This document shows positions 1 through 7,378 of a DNA stretch of 11,937 nucleotides, piece after piece. The notes beneath the pieces are model-generated. The model was not told the DNA's origin, searched no databases, and worked only from the letters and a program-made list of their open reading frames with translations. A program made the position numbers and the translations under genes. The stretch's first letter is position 1. Every line of letters begins with the position of its first letter. Origin of the DNA: Verrucomicrobiota bacterium (GTDB taxonomy: Bacteria > Verrucomicrobiota > Verrucomicrobiia > Limisphaerales > JAFMIX01); contig JAPLTZ010000194.1 in NCBI GenBank assembly GCA_026397895.1, positions 1 through 11,937 of the forward strand, given 5' to 3'.

Positions 1-155
1 TGAGATACATCTTATCCAAAGCTTTTTAAAAGATAGAGCATAAATCATCCTATCAGTACCTGCCAAACTCATGCCCTGCCTCAGAAAAAGCTTTAATGTT
101 TTCATAAGGTGTTTGTTTTGATGTCCACGGATATTATACCCCGCTGCGGGCGGAT
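1..155. other. AT-rich intergenic region, no gene seen
   Basis: This left-edge stretch is clearly richer in A and T than the rest of the window and holds no credible coding frame; the plus-strand frame that starts in it at 109 is only a shadow of the AraC gene. It contains the short GC-rich palindrome CCCGCTGCGGG (140-150) just past the stop of the AraC-type gene. That could end its transcript, but no T-run follows in the minus direction, so a terminator call is weak. Nothing else recognisable was found. Confidence 0.6.
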
Positions 156-163
156 TCACTCAA
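133..163 (-). promoter_or_regulatory. possible sigma70-like promoter reading leftwards
   Basis: On the minus strand TTGAGT (163-158) is followed after 19 bp by a perfect TATAAT (138-133). The spacer is longer than the usual 17 bp and contains a GC palindrome. The promoter would drive something left of the window edge, which cannot be seen. Chance occurrence is quite possible in such AT-rich sequence. Confidence 0.2.
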
Positions 164-1154
164 AAATAGTTTTGGCAGTCCGCGCGCGAATGTGGCTGGG
201 CGAAACCCCTTCGCGGCGGCGGAAGACATCAATCATCCGGCGCGGGTCGCCGAAGCCGCACGCATACGCGATTTCCTTGATGGGCAGCTTGGTGTCGTGC
301 AACAGCCGCCGCGCGCGCGCGCAGCGGCTCCATTCGATCTCCGCGCGCACGGTGCGGGAATGGCTGGCGGCGAATTGCCGTTCCAGTGTGCGCGGCAACA
401 GGCCGGCCGCCGCCGCCACGTCGCCGATGCGGAGGGCGCGGTGGCTGTTGTTCCAGATGAATTCGATGGCGTCACGCACGCGCGGGTCGGCGGCTTCAGG
501 CTTGTCCGCAGCGGGCGTCTGTCTGCCCCCGGCCTCGGCGATGCGGGCGATGACTTCCAAGGCCTTCGCGGTGAGCAGGGGGTTGTTGTGGTTTGATTTT
601 TTCCGCGCCGAGTCAAGCAAGGCGAGCAGGGCGGCGCGGGTTTCGGGAAAATGTTCTCCCAGCGACACGTGCGGTTTCATGAAGTTCACCCCGCGGCTCC
701 GCAGGCGGTGCAGGTATTCGCCGCCCACGCACATCCAGAGTTCCGTCCAGCCCGTGGCGGGCAGGGGACGGTAGCGATGCCACTGTCCCGGCGCGATGAG
801 CAGGGCGTCGCCGGCGGTGCATTTTGTCAGCGGTAAATTCCGGAATTCAAATTCGCCCGCGCCGTCCGTGATGAGGATGATGGTGTGTTCGGGCAGAATG
901 CGGCCTTCGCGCCAGTTGAAGTCGTAGAGCGACGGATGCCCCGCCTTCGGATAAGCCTCGCCCGGCGCATACGTCTGCAATCCCACGCCGGTCACATAAA
1001 GCTCCCACGCCCGGACGCTGTCGCCCACCGGAAGATAATGGAAGGGCGCGCCGGCGTTCTTGCCGGCGGCGGAAGTGGCCGGCTTCGGCCGGATTTTGGG
1101 TTGTCGCGAAACTGCCATAGAATGTCGTGAAAACGGAACGACACTCTTTTGCAT
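156..1154 (-). CDS. AraC/XylR-family transcriptional regulator
   Basis: This is a cytoplasmic DNA-binding regulator, probably of the divergent sugar operon. Residues about 40-130 form a cupin-like sensor region (note APGQWHRYRP at 121-130). Residues about 224-325 form the two-helix-turn-helix AraC domain, with the conserved second helix-turn-helix around LPIKEIAYACGFGDP (290-304) followed by FRRREGVSPS. The length (332 aa) is normal for the family. The start is uncertain: Met1 (1154) lies inside an inverted repeat between the divergent genes, and Met13 (1118) leaves a more usual promoter gap. Neither has a clear ribosome binding site. Divergence from a sugar-acid catabolic operon is the classic arrangement for a local ligand-responsive activator. 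The ligand, perhaps a deoxysugar or its acid, is inferred from context only. Confidence 0.88.
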   Translation of the reverse strand: MQKSVVPFSRHSMAVSRQPKIRPKPATSAAGKNAGAPFHYLPVGDSVRAWELYVTGVGLQTYAPGEAYPKAGHPSLYDFNWREGRILPEHTIILITDGAGEFEFRNLPLTKCTAGDALLIAPGQWHRYRPLPATGWTELWMCVGGEYLHRLRSRGVNFMKPHVSLGEHFPETRAALLALLDSARKKSNHNNPLLTAKALEVIARIAEAGGRQTPAADKPEAADPRVRDAIEFIWNNSHRALRIGDVAAAAGLLPRTLERQFAASHSRTVRAEIEWSRCARARRLLHDTKLPIKEIAYACGFGDPRRMIDVFRRREGVSPSHIRARTAKTIFE

Positions 1155-1178
1155 AAACCGGGCGCTTCGGCAAGAGTG
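1142..1178. promoter_or_regulatory. inverted repeat between divergent genes, candidate operator
   Basis: CACTCTT (1142-1148) and AAGAGTG (1172-1178) form a perfect 7-bp inverted repeat with a 23-bp spacer. The outer context is also similar (TTTTGC on the left, GGCAAG on the right). It sits immediately upstream of the dehydratase ATG at 1185 and over the upstream start of the AraC-type gene. Its position fits an operator for that regulator. The arms are short, so chance is not excluded. Confidence 0.35.
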
Positions 1179-1184
1179 GACTCA

Positions 1185-2378
1185 ATGAAAATCACCGACA
1201 TCAAACTTTACACCATCAAATCCGGCGACACCGGCGCGCGCGGCGCGGCCCACGGCGAATCCCAATACTGGGGCGGCGGCTGGCAGGCGCAGACGCTCAT
1301 CTCCAATCCCATGTCCGTCCACCCGAAGTATTCCCGCATCCGTTCGCTGTGGATGGGCGGCGGGCAAGACCCGTATGTCATCGAGATTTTCACCGACGCG
1401 GGTGTGAGCGGTTTCTGCGCGAACTACGGCGGCGGCGAATTCGCCTGTGCGGTCATCGAGAAACATTTTAAGCGCTTCCTCATCGGGCAAGACCCGTTCA
1501 ACATCGAGCTCATCTGGGATCAGATGAATCGCTCCACCCTGCCCTACGGCCTCGGCGGCGTCACCAGCATGGCGATGGCCGGCGTGGACATCGCGCTCTA
1601 CGACTTGGTCGCGAAGGCGCTGAAATTGCCCGTCTATAAAATCCTCGGCGGTCAGACGAAGGAAAACATTCCGTGCTACGTCACGATCCATCCCGATTAC
1701 GTGGACTCGTGGCGCGACCGGGGATTTCTCGGCGTGAAAATCGCCGCGCCGTGGGGCGTCGAGAGCGGGCGCGAAGGCATCAAGAACATGGACAAGTTGC
1801 TCCGCAAACTCCGCAAAGACCTCGGCGATCACATGGAGATCATGGTGGACTGCTATCTCTCGTGGGACATCGAGTTCACCACGCGCGTGGCCGAACGCGT
1901 CCGCGATCTCGACATCAAATGGTTTGAAGACCCGCTGCAAAACGGCTGGGCCACCGAGAGCAACCGCATCCTGCGCGACCGCATTTCGCCGATCCTGCTC
2001 GCGACCGGCAACCTGGAATATCACCCGAAGGCGTTCCACGACATCATCCACAATCACGCCACGGACATCATCCAGCCGGAGCTGCAATGGATGGGCGGCA
2101 TCACGCCCGGCCGCTGGGTCGCCGCGATGGCGAAGCCCTACGACATGCCGGTCATTCCGCACGGCGCGAGCGTTTACAATTATCACTTCGTCATGGCCAA
2201 CACCAATTCGCCCTACGCGGAATACCTTTCCGTCGGCAAGGGCGAGGACATCCAGCCAATCTTCGGCATCCTCGAAGGCGAGCCGTTACCCGTGAACGGC
2301 AAGGTCACGCTCGACCCGAACAAGCCCGGCTTCGGCGTGGAACTGAAACGCGAGTTGCTCGCGCCGTTCAAAAGCTGA
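1185..2378 (+). CDS. enolase-superfamily sugar-acid dehydratase, L-rhamnonate dehydratase-like
   Basis: This mandelate racemase/muconate lactonizing enzyme family member (397 aa) resembles L-rhamnonate dehydratase (RhmD, about 400 aa), which turns L-rhamnonate into 2-keto-3-deoxy-L-rhamnonate. RhmD-like signatures include the general-base loop VIPHGASVYNYH (His326) and the C-terminal stretch PVNGK...KPGFGVELKRE. Metal ligands Asp222 (VDCYLSW) and Glu248 (WFEDP) are present. Two positions differ from RhmD as recalled from memory. The third metal ligand, Glu in the SGEHH segment, aligns with Asn276 (TGNLEYH). The Asp of the His-Asp dyad (IMQPD) aligns with Glu299 (IIQPE). Substrate or chemistry may therefore have shifted. 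The ATG at 1185 was chosen over one at 1149 because it matches the family N-terminus (MKITDIKLYT) and leaves promoter space. It is the first gene of the run, 2 bp before the next. Confidence 0.85.
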   Translation: MKITDIKLYTIKSGDTGARGAAHGESQYWGGGWQAQTLISNPMSVHPKYSRIRSLWMGGGQDPYVIEIFTDAGVSGFCANYGGGEFACAVIEKHFKRFLIGQDPFNIELIWDQMNRSTLPYGLGGVTSMAMAGVDIALYDLVAKALKLPVYKILGGQTKENIPCYVTIHPDYVDSWRDRGFLGVKIAAPWGVESGREGIKNMDKLLRKLRKDLGDHMEIMVDCYLSWDIEFTTRVAERVRDLDIKWFEDPLQNGWATESNRILRDRISPILLATGNLEYHPKAFHDIIHNHATDIIQPELQWMGGITPGRWVAAMAKPYDMPVIPHGASVYNYHFVMANTNSPYAEYLSVGKGEDIQPIFGILEGEPLPVNGKVTLDPNKPGFGVELKRELLAPFKS

Positions 2379-2380
2379 TT

Positions 2381-4117
2381 ATGAAATTGAAATCACTGCT
2401 GCAATCCCGCAGCGCCCTGACATTGGCGTTTCTGTTCGCCGTGACACTCGCCAGTCGGGCGGAAATTTACCTGACCTACGGCGGCACCAAGCTCGGCCTG
2501 TTCACGGATGCCGGGGTGTTGATTCGCGATGTGGCGACGGACTTGAGCAATCCGCAAGGCGTGGCGGTGGATGCCGCCGGCAAGGTGTTCGTGTCTGACT
2601 GGGGCAACAAACGCATCCGTGCGTATGACCGGACAGGCAAATTTACCGGCGACGTGATGAGCCCCAGCTATCAGGGCGGCAGCACGCCGTATGGATTGTC
2701 CTTGGACAGCAGCGGCAATCTTTACGCGTCGGTGGTGTGGGGATCTGACCCGAACGGCAACGCGCTGGTCAAATGGGATACGAAGGGCACGGATAAAATC
2801 ATCGCCTCGGGCGTTTACGCGCCGACCTACGAGGGGCTTTGCTATGACGCCCCGAATAACCGGCTGCTAACCACGCTCCACGCGGATGTAATCCAACAAT
2901 TCATTTACGCTGCTGTCGGCAGCGCGGTTTGGAAAACGGCTGCTGATTTGAGCGGCGTGACGGCGGCGGCCAACCTCGGCGGCTGGTTGATTGACGTGAA
3001 ATTCTTCAACCACCAGTTCTACGTCACCGACAATACCGGCGGCGCGCTCAAGTGGTTTGATGAAAATTGGAAGCTGCTGGGCCGCGCCAGCGTTTCCGCG
3101 CCGGCGTATATCGCCTACACCACCAACGCCTCTGCCGCCGTCCAACGTGTGACCGGTCTCCGCCTTGAGGCCAAAGATCAGGGAGTTATTCTCAAGCACG
3201 GCGACGGGCCGGACAACTGCGACACGCGCGGAATGCGCGAGCCGAGCATCGTGCAGGCGGACGGAAAGTTTTACCTGTTCTATGACGGCTGCGCGGCTCC
3301 GGGTTGGCTGGCATGTTTGGCCACCAGCGACGATCTCAAGACCTGGAAAAAACACGGTCGTGCGCTGTCGCTTGGGCCAAAGGGCAGCGATGATTCCGCC
3401 ACCGCCAGCAGTCCGTGGGTGATCAAGGAAGGCGAAGATTGGCACATGTTTTATTTGGGCTGTCAAGCTGCCTCTCCGGCCCCGGACTATATCCCCATCG
3501 GGCCTTACTTCACGATGAAAGCCACCGCCAAGTCCTTGCTCGGGCCGTGGACGCAGCAGCGGGACATCGTTCCATTTCGCCCCATCAAGGTGCTGGGCAT
3601 AAACGCCTCGCCTGGACACATCGTCAAACACGGCGACGAATGGCTCATGTTTTTCAGCGGTGCGGGCGCCCTAGGCATTGCCCGCACGAAGAATCTTGAA
3701 GGTCCGTGGACTCCCGATCCCGGACCGGTCTTTAACGAACACATGCATTTGGAAAACGCCTCCATTTATTACGAGGAGGCGAATGGCACTTGGTGGCTCT
3801 TTGTAAATCACATTGATGCCGCCCACGGCTACACCGCCGCCGTGTGGGCGTTCTGGTCCAAAGACCTTGAAAAGTGGAATTCCAAAGATCGCACCGTGGT
3901 GCTCGACGGACAGAACTGCACCTGGTCAAAAAAATGTGTCGGCATGGCGTCTGTCACCAAGGTGGGCAATCGCCTTGCCATTTTCTACGATGCCGCCGGC
4001 GACGATAGCATCAGTCACATGAACCGGGATATTGGCTTGACGTGGTTGGATTTACCTTTGCGTGTTCAAAGCAACGCTCCCCCATCTTCCGCGCATAGTC
4101 CGACCGATAAAAATTGA
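2381..4117 (+). CDS. secreted NHL-propeller plus GH43-like glycoside hydrolase
   Basis: This 578-aa exported protein has a positively charged start, a hydrophobic core (about 11-24) and a likely cleavage after SRA at residue 27. Residues about 28-250 look like an NHL/SMP-30-type beta-propeller, with the repeats NPQGVAVDAAGKVFVSDWGN and TPYGLSLDSSGNLYAS. Residues about 262-560 resemble a five-bladed GH43/GH32/GH130-type propeller: MREPSIVQADGKFYLFYDG (the Asp expected in an RDP motif is Glu287 here), blades with DLKTWKKHG and GPWTQQRDI, and LENASIYYEE with Glu458 as candidate general acid. It probably acts on a polysaccharide or glycoside outside the cytoplasm and supplies the pathway. The first propeller seems short (perhaps five blades) and the join near residue 250 is abrupt. 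Codon use looks less GC-rich than in neighbouring genes. Substrate and catalytic competence are unknown. Confidence 0.75.
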   Translation: MKLKSLLQSRSALTLAFLFAVTLASRAEIYLTYGGTKLGLFTDAGVLIRDVATDLSNPQGVAVDAAGKVFVSDWGNKRIRAYDRTGKFTGDVMSPSYQGGSTPYGLSLDSSGNLYASVVWGSDPNGNALVKWDTKGTDKIIASGVYAPTYEGLCYDAPNNRLLTTLHADVIQQFIYAAVGSAVWKTAADLSGVTAAANLGGWLIDVKFFNHQFYVTDNTGGALKWFDENWKLLGRASVSAPAYIAYTTNASAAVQRVTGLRLEAKDQGVILKHGDGPDNCDTRGMREPSIVQADGKFYLFYDGCAAPGWLACLATSDDLKTWKKHGRALSLGPKGSDDSATASSPWVIKEGEDWHMFYLGCQAASPAPDYIPIGPYFTMKATAKSLLGPWTQQRDIVPFRPIKVLGINASPGHIVKHGDEWLMFFSGAGALGIARTKNLEGPWTPDPGPVFNEHMHLENASIYYEEANGTWWLFVNHIDAAHGYTAAVWAFWSKDLEKWNSKDRTVVLDGQNCTWSKKCVGMASVTKVGNRLAIFYDAAGDDSISHMNRDIGLTWLDLPLRVQSNAPPSSAHSPTDKN

Positions 4118-4135
4118 AGCCCTGCATTTTGTTTT

Positions 4136-5134
4136 ATGAACCATGTTGAACGATTCCGGGCGGTGATGAATTTCCAACCGGTGGACCGCCTGCCGGTCTG
4201 GGAGTGGGCGATGTGGTGGGACAAGTCCATCGCGCGCTGGCACAACGAAGGGCTGCCGCGCGAACTCAAGCACAGCCAGGTCTTCGAGATCGCGCAGTAT
4301 TTCGGCCTCGATCCGTATCAGCAATTCTGGTTCAGCACCACGCAGGCGACCATCGCCGCCACGCAGCATCACACCGAGGGCGTCGTGGCCAGCATGGACG
4401 ATTATCTGCGCATCCTGCCGAATCTTTTCCCCGATCACTCCGCGTCCATCGCCGGGATGCAGCCGTGGGCCGCCCGGCAGGCGCGCGGCGAGGCCGTGGT
4501 GTGGGTGACGTTGGAGGGTTTTTTCTGGTTTCCGCGCACGCTGATGGATTTCGAGCGGTTGAGCTACGCGTATTACGACGAGCCGGAACTGGTGCATCGC
4601 ATCAACCAGGACCTGCTCGATTTCAACCTGCGCCTGCTGGAACAGATCGCGCAGTCGTGCGTGCCGACCTTCATGACCATCGCCGAGGACGTGTCCTACA
4701 ACAACGGCCCGATGATCTCGAAAGCAACCTTTGAGGAATTTCTCGCGCCGTATTACCGCAAGCTGCTGGCGCGCGCCAAGGAGTTGAACCTGCTCACCAT
4801 CGTGGACACCGACGGCGACGTGACCATGCTCGTGCCGTGGCTGCAAGCCGTGGGCGTGGACGGTGTCCTGCCGCTGGAACGCCAAGCCGGCGTGGACGGC
4901 ATGCGCCTGCGCCAGCTCTACCCAGACCTGAAAATGGTCGGGCATTACAACAAGCTCGTCATGCACAAGGGCGAGGCCGCGATCCGTGCCGAGTTCGAGC
5001 GGCTCGTGCCGTTGATGAAAACCGGCGGCTTCATTCCGAGCGTGGATCACCAGACGCCGCCCGCCGTCTCGATGGAGGAATACCGGCTCTACGTGCGGAT
5101 TCTGAAGGAATACATGACGGCTGCGGTTCGGTAA
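4136..5134 (+). CDS. uroporphyrinogen decarboxylase-like (URO-D superfamily) protein
   Basis: This 332-aa TIM-barrel protein belongs to the URO-D/methyltransferase-like superfamily. Family-like segments are AEDVSYNNGPMISKATFEEF (about 182-201), VDTDGDVTMLVPW followed by GVDGVLPLERQAG, and the C-terminal SVDHQTPPAVSMEEYRLYV. The N-terminal substrate-binding arginine motif of true HemE (RQAGRY type) is absent; the corresponding region reads DRLPVWEWAMWW. A role in haem synthesis is therefore unlikely. Such paralogues are common in sugar-catabolic clusters of Verrucomicrobiota and Planctomycetota, where their reaction is not established. It follows the secreted hydrolase by 18 bp and precedes the oxidoreductase by 32 bp, so it is probably co-transcribed. 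No good ribosome binding site precedes the ATG. Confidence 0.82.
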   Translation: MNHVERFRAVMNFQPVDRLPVWEWAMWWDKSIARWHNEGLPRELKHSQVFEIAQYFGLDPYQQFWFSTTQATIAATQHHTEGVVASMDDYLRILPNLFPDHSASIAGMQPWAARQARGEAVVWVTLEGFFWFPRTLMDFERLSYAYYDEPELVHRINQDLLDFNLRLLEQIAQSCVPTFMTIAEDVSYNNGPMISKATFEEFLAPYYRKLLARAKELNLLTIVDTDGDVTMLVPWLQAVGVDGVLPLERQAGVDGMRLRQLYPDLKMVGHYNKLVMHKGEAAIRAEFERLVPLMKTGGFIPSVDHQTPPAVSMEEYRLYVRILKEYMTAAVR

Positions 5135-5166
5135 TCAAGTTCTCCGTTCACTCAAAAGGCTGAACC

Positions 5167-6219
5167 GTGAAAAAAATCCGCGTAGGTGTAATCGGTGCTG
5201 GCTGGTGGGCGACCGCCGCGCACATCCCCGCGATTCTGTCGCGCGCCGACGCCGAACTAGTCGCCGTCCAAAGCCGCGAGCGCGACAAGGCGGAAAAGGT
5301 AGCCCGCGATTTCGGCGCGCAACACGCCTGCACCACCGCCGAGGAATTGCTCGCCCTCCCCGACCTCGACGCCGTCATCGTCAGCACCACGCCCAACGTC
5401 CACTACGCGCAGACCAAGGCCGCGCTCGAACGCGGGTTGCATGTCCTGCTCGAAAAACCGATGACCTTCACCGCCGCCGAGGCGCGCGAGCTGGTGGACT
5501 TGGCCGCGCGGAAAAATCTCCAGTTGCTCATCAGTTGCCCGTGGCACTACACCGCGCACGGCATCGAAGCGCGCCGGCTCATCGCCAGTGGCGCGCTCGG
5601 CGACATCAAAATGATTTCGGTGCTGATGACCCACCCGCTCGACAAGCTGCTCAAGGGCATCAACACCTCGCCCACGCACGGCATGGAGCACGTCTATGTC
5701 GAGCCACGCCACGGCTCTTACAACGACCCCGCCATCGCCGGCGGCGGCCAGATTTATTGTCAGGTCTCGCACGCCGCCGCGTATCTCACCTTTCTCACCG
5801 GCCTGCGCCCGGCGCAGGTTTTCGCGCACTTCGACAACGCCGGTTCGGTCAACGACATCTACGACGCGCTCGCTCTGAAGCTCGAAAACGGCGCGCTCGT
5901 CACCGTCGCCAGCACCGGCGCGACGCCGATGTGCGAGCGCAACTACGAAGTCCGCGTCTTCGGCAGCCGGGCGATCCTGCAGCTCGAACTCTGGCGCGGC
6001 ACGATGACGCTGATTGATTTCGCCGGCAAACGGGCGGAGTTCCCGCCGCTCGCGGAGAAGGAAATTTATCCCAGCCGCGCGCCGGCGTTGAACCTCATTG
6101 ACGCCGCGCTCGATCCCGTCAACAACCGCTCGCCCGGCACGCTCGGCCTCGCCTCGATGGAAGTCATCGAAGCCGCCTGCGAATCCGCCCGCACCGGCCG
6201 CAACGTGAAAATCCGCTGA
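5167..6219 (+). CDS. Gfo/Idh/MocA-family NAD(P)-dependent oxidoreductase
   Basis: This 350-aa cytoplasmic dehydrogenase has an N-terminal Rossmann fold starting at VGVIGAGWWA (6-15; glycine-rich nucleotide loop). The hallmark catalytic-lysine motif LLEKPMTFTAAEA has EKP at 96-98. The C-terminal alpha/beta domain contains GGGQIYCQVSHAAAY (192-206), whose His202 is at the place of the usual substrate-binding/catalytic His. Members oxidise or reduce a sugar, inositol or sugar-acid hydroxyl. Here it could make the aldonate or a keto-sugar for the dehydratase, but the substrate cannot be read from sequence. The start is GTG at 5167; it gives the canonical MKKIRVGVIG start and no upstream ATG fits better. 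It ends 1 bp before the next gene, so translational coupling is likely. Confidence 0.92.
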   Translation: MKKIRVGVIGAGWWATAAHIPAILSRADAELVAVQSRERDKAEKVARDFGAQHACTTAEELLALPDLDAVIVSTTPNVHYAQTKAALERGLHVLLEKPMTFTAAEARELVDLAARKNLQLLISCPWHYTAHGIEARRLIASGALGDIKMISVLMTHPLDKLLKGINTSPTHGMEHVYVEPRHGSYNDPAIAGGGQIYCQVSHAAAYLTFLTGLRPAQVFAHFDNAGSVNDIYDALALKLENGALVTVASTGATPMCERNYEVRVFGSRAILQLELWRGTMTLIDFAGKRAEFPPLAEKEIYPSRAPALNLIDAALDPVNNRSPGTLGLASMEVIEAACESARTGRNVKIR

Positions 6220-6220
6220 C

Positions 6221-7378
6221 ATGACTCCGAAAATCCAACTCACCGGCATCACTTGGGATCACAGCCGCGCGCTGCCGCCGCTCGTCGCCACCGCGCAGCG
6301 CTACGAGGAGACGCATCCCGGCATCCGCATCGAATGGCGCAAGCGCACGCTCGACGAGTTCGGCCATATGCCGATTGATGTCCTCGCGCAGAAGTTCGAC
6401 CTCATCGTCATTGACCATCCGTGGGCCGGATTTGCGTTCGCCAAGAACCTCATGCTCGACCTCAAGCCGCTTGTCCCGGCGGCGACGCAGGCGGAGCTGG
6501 CGAAAAGTTCCGTCGGGCAGACGTTCAACAGCTACGACTACAACGGCAAATTGCTCGCGTTGCCGATTGACGCCGCCACGCCCGCGCCGAGCTGGCGGCC
6601 TGATCTGCTGGAACGCGCCGGCGTCCAGCCGCCGCAGACGTGGACGGAAGCCGTCGCGCTCTCGCAACGAAAGCTCGCCATCATTCCCGGCTTCAACGCG
6701 GATTTGTTTCTCCACTTCGTCATGCTCGTGAAAGCCCTCGGCGCAGAGCCGTGCGGCTCGCCGGAAGAAATTGCGCCGCGCGAAATCATGAGTCGCGCCG
6801 TCGAATTGCTTCGCGAACTCACCGCGCCAATGCCGCGCGAAATCTTCGAGCTGAACCCCATCATGGTCGCCGAGCGCATGACGACGACGGACGATTTTGC
6901 GTGGAACGCCTTCGCCTACACCTACAACAACTACGCCCGCGACGGCTTCGCGCCGAGGCCGCTGCGCTTTGGCAACCTGCTTTCGCTCCAGCCCGGCGGC
7001 CCGCGCCTGCGCAGCGTGCTGGGCGGAACGGGCATTGCCATTTCCGCGAACTGTAAGAACGTCGCGGCGGCGCTGGACTACGCGCTGTTCACCGCGAGCG
7101 GCGAAACGCAGCGGACGATATACACGCAGGCCGGTGGCCAGCCCTCGCATCGCGCGGCGTGGACGGACGCGGCGGCGGATACGCTGTGCGGCGGATTTTT
7201 CAGCGGCACACGCACGACGCAGGAGGAAGCTTTTGTTCGCCCGCGCTACAACGGCTATGTTCCGTTGCAGACGGAAGGCGGCAAGGCGTTGCAGGAACAT
7301 CTGCGTGATGGCGGCAGCGCGGCGACGGCGCTGGACAAGCTGAATGAGCTTTACCGCCAATCACGAAAGTCACCATGA
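6221..7378 (+). CDS. family-1 solute-binding-protein homologue without signal peptide
   Basis: This 385-aa protein resembles ABC sugar-transporter periplasmic binding proteins. It starts directly with the first strand (IQLTGITWDHSRALPPLVATAQRYEETHPGI style), has FDLIVIDHPWAG (59-70) and the hinge-like YNGKLLALPIDAATPAPSWRPDLL segment, and ends in a family-like helix (KLNELYRQS). No export signal is present. The ATG follows the previous stop by 1 bp, and an in-frame TGA at 6206-6208 closes the frame just upstream, so no longer form with a signal is possible here. No permease or ATPase gene lies nearby. It is therefore predicted to stay in the cytoplasm, as a sugar sensor, chaperone or enzyme-like protein, or to be a captured binding protein with a new role. 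The start is firm; the function is not known. Confidence 0.82.
   Translation: MTPKIQLTGITWDHSRALPPLVATAQRYEETHPGIRIEWRKRTLDEFGHMPIDVLAQKFDLIVIDHPWAGFAFAKNLMLDLKPLVPAATQAELAKSSVGQTFNSYDYNGKLLALPIDAATPAPSWRPDLLERAGVQPPQTWTEAVALSQRKLAIIPGFNADLFLHFVMLVKALGAEPCGSPEEIAPREIMSRAVELLRELTAPMPREIFELNPIMVAERMTTTDDFAWNAFAYTYNNYARDGFAPRPLRFGNLLSLQPGGPRLRSVLGGTGIAISANCKNVAAALDYALFTASGETQRTIYTQAGGQPSHRAAWTDAAADTLCGGFFSGTRTTQEEAFVRPRYNGYVPLQTEGGKALQEHLRDGGSAATALDKLNELYRQSRKSP

Noticed and set aside
140..150. Rho-independent terminator after the AraC-type gene
   Set aside because: The palindrome has a very short loop and no following T-run in the direction of transcription.
1182..2186. Long minus-strand frame of 334 codons opposite the dehydratase
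   Set aside because: It is a shadow of the real gene in GC-rich DNA; its translation is Arg/Ala/Val-rich without family motifs.
4052..5050. 332-codon minus-strand frame opposite the URO-D-like gene
   Set aside because: Antisense shadow with no recognisable motif; the plus-strand protein is conserved.
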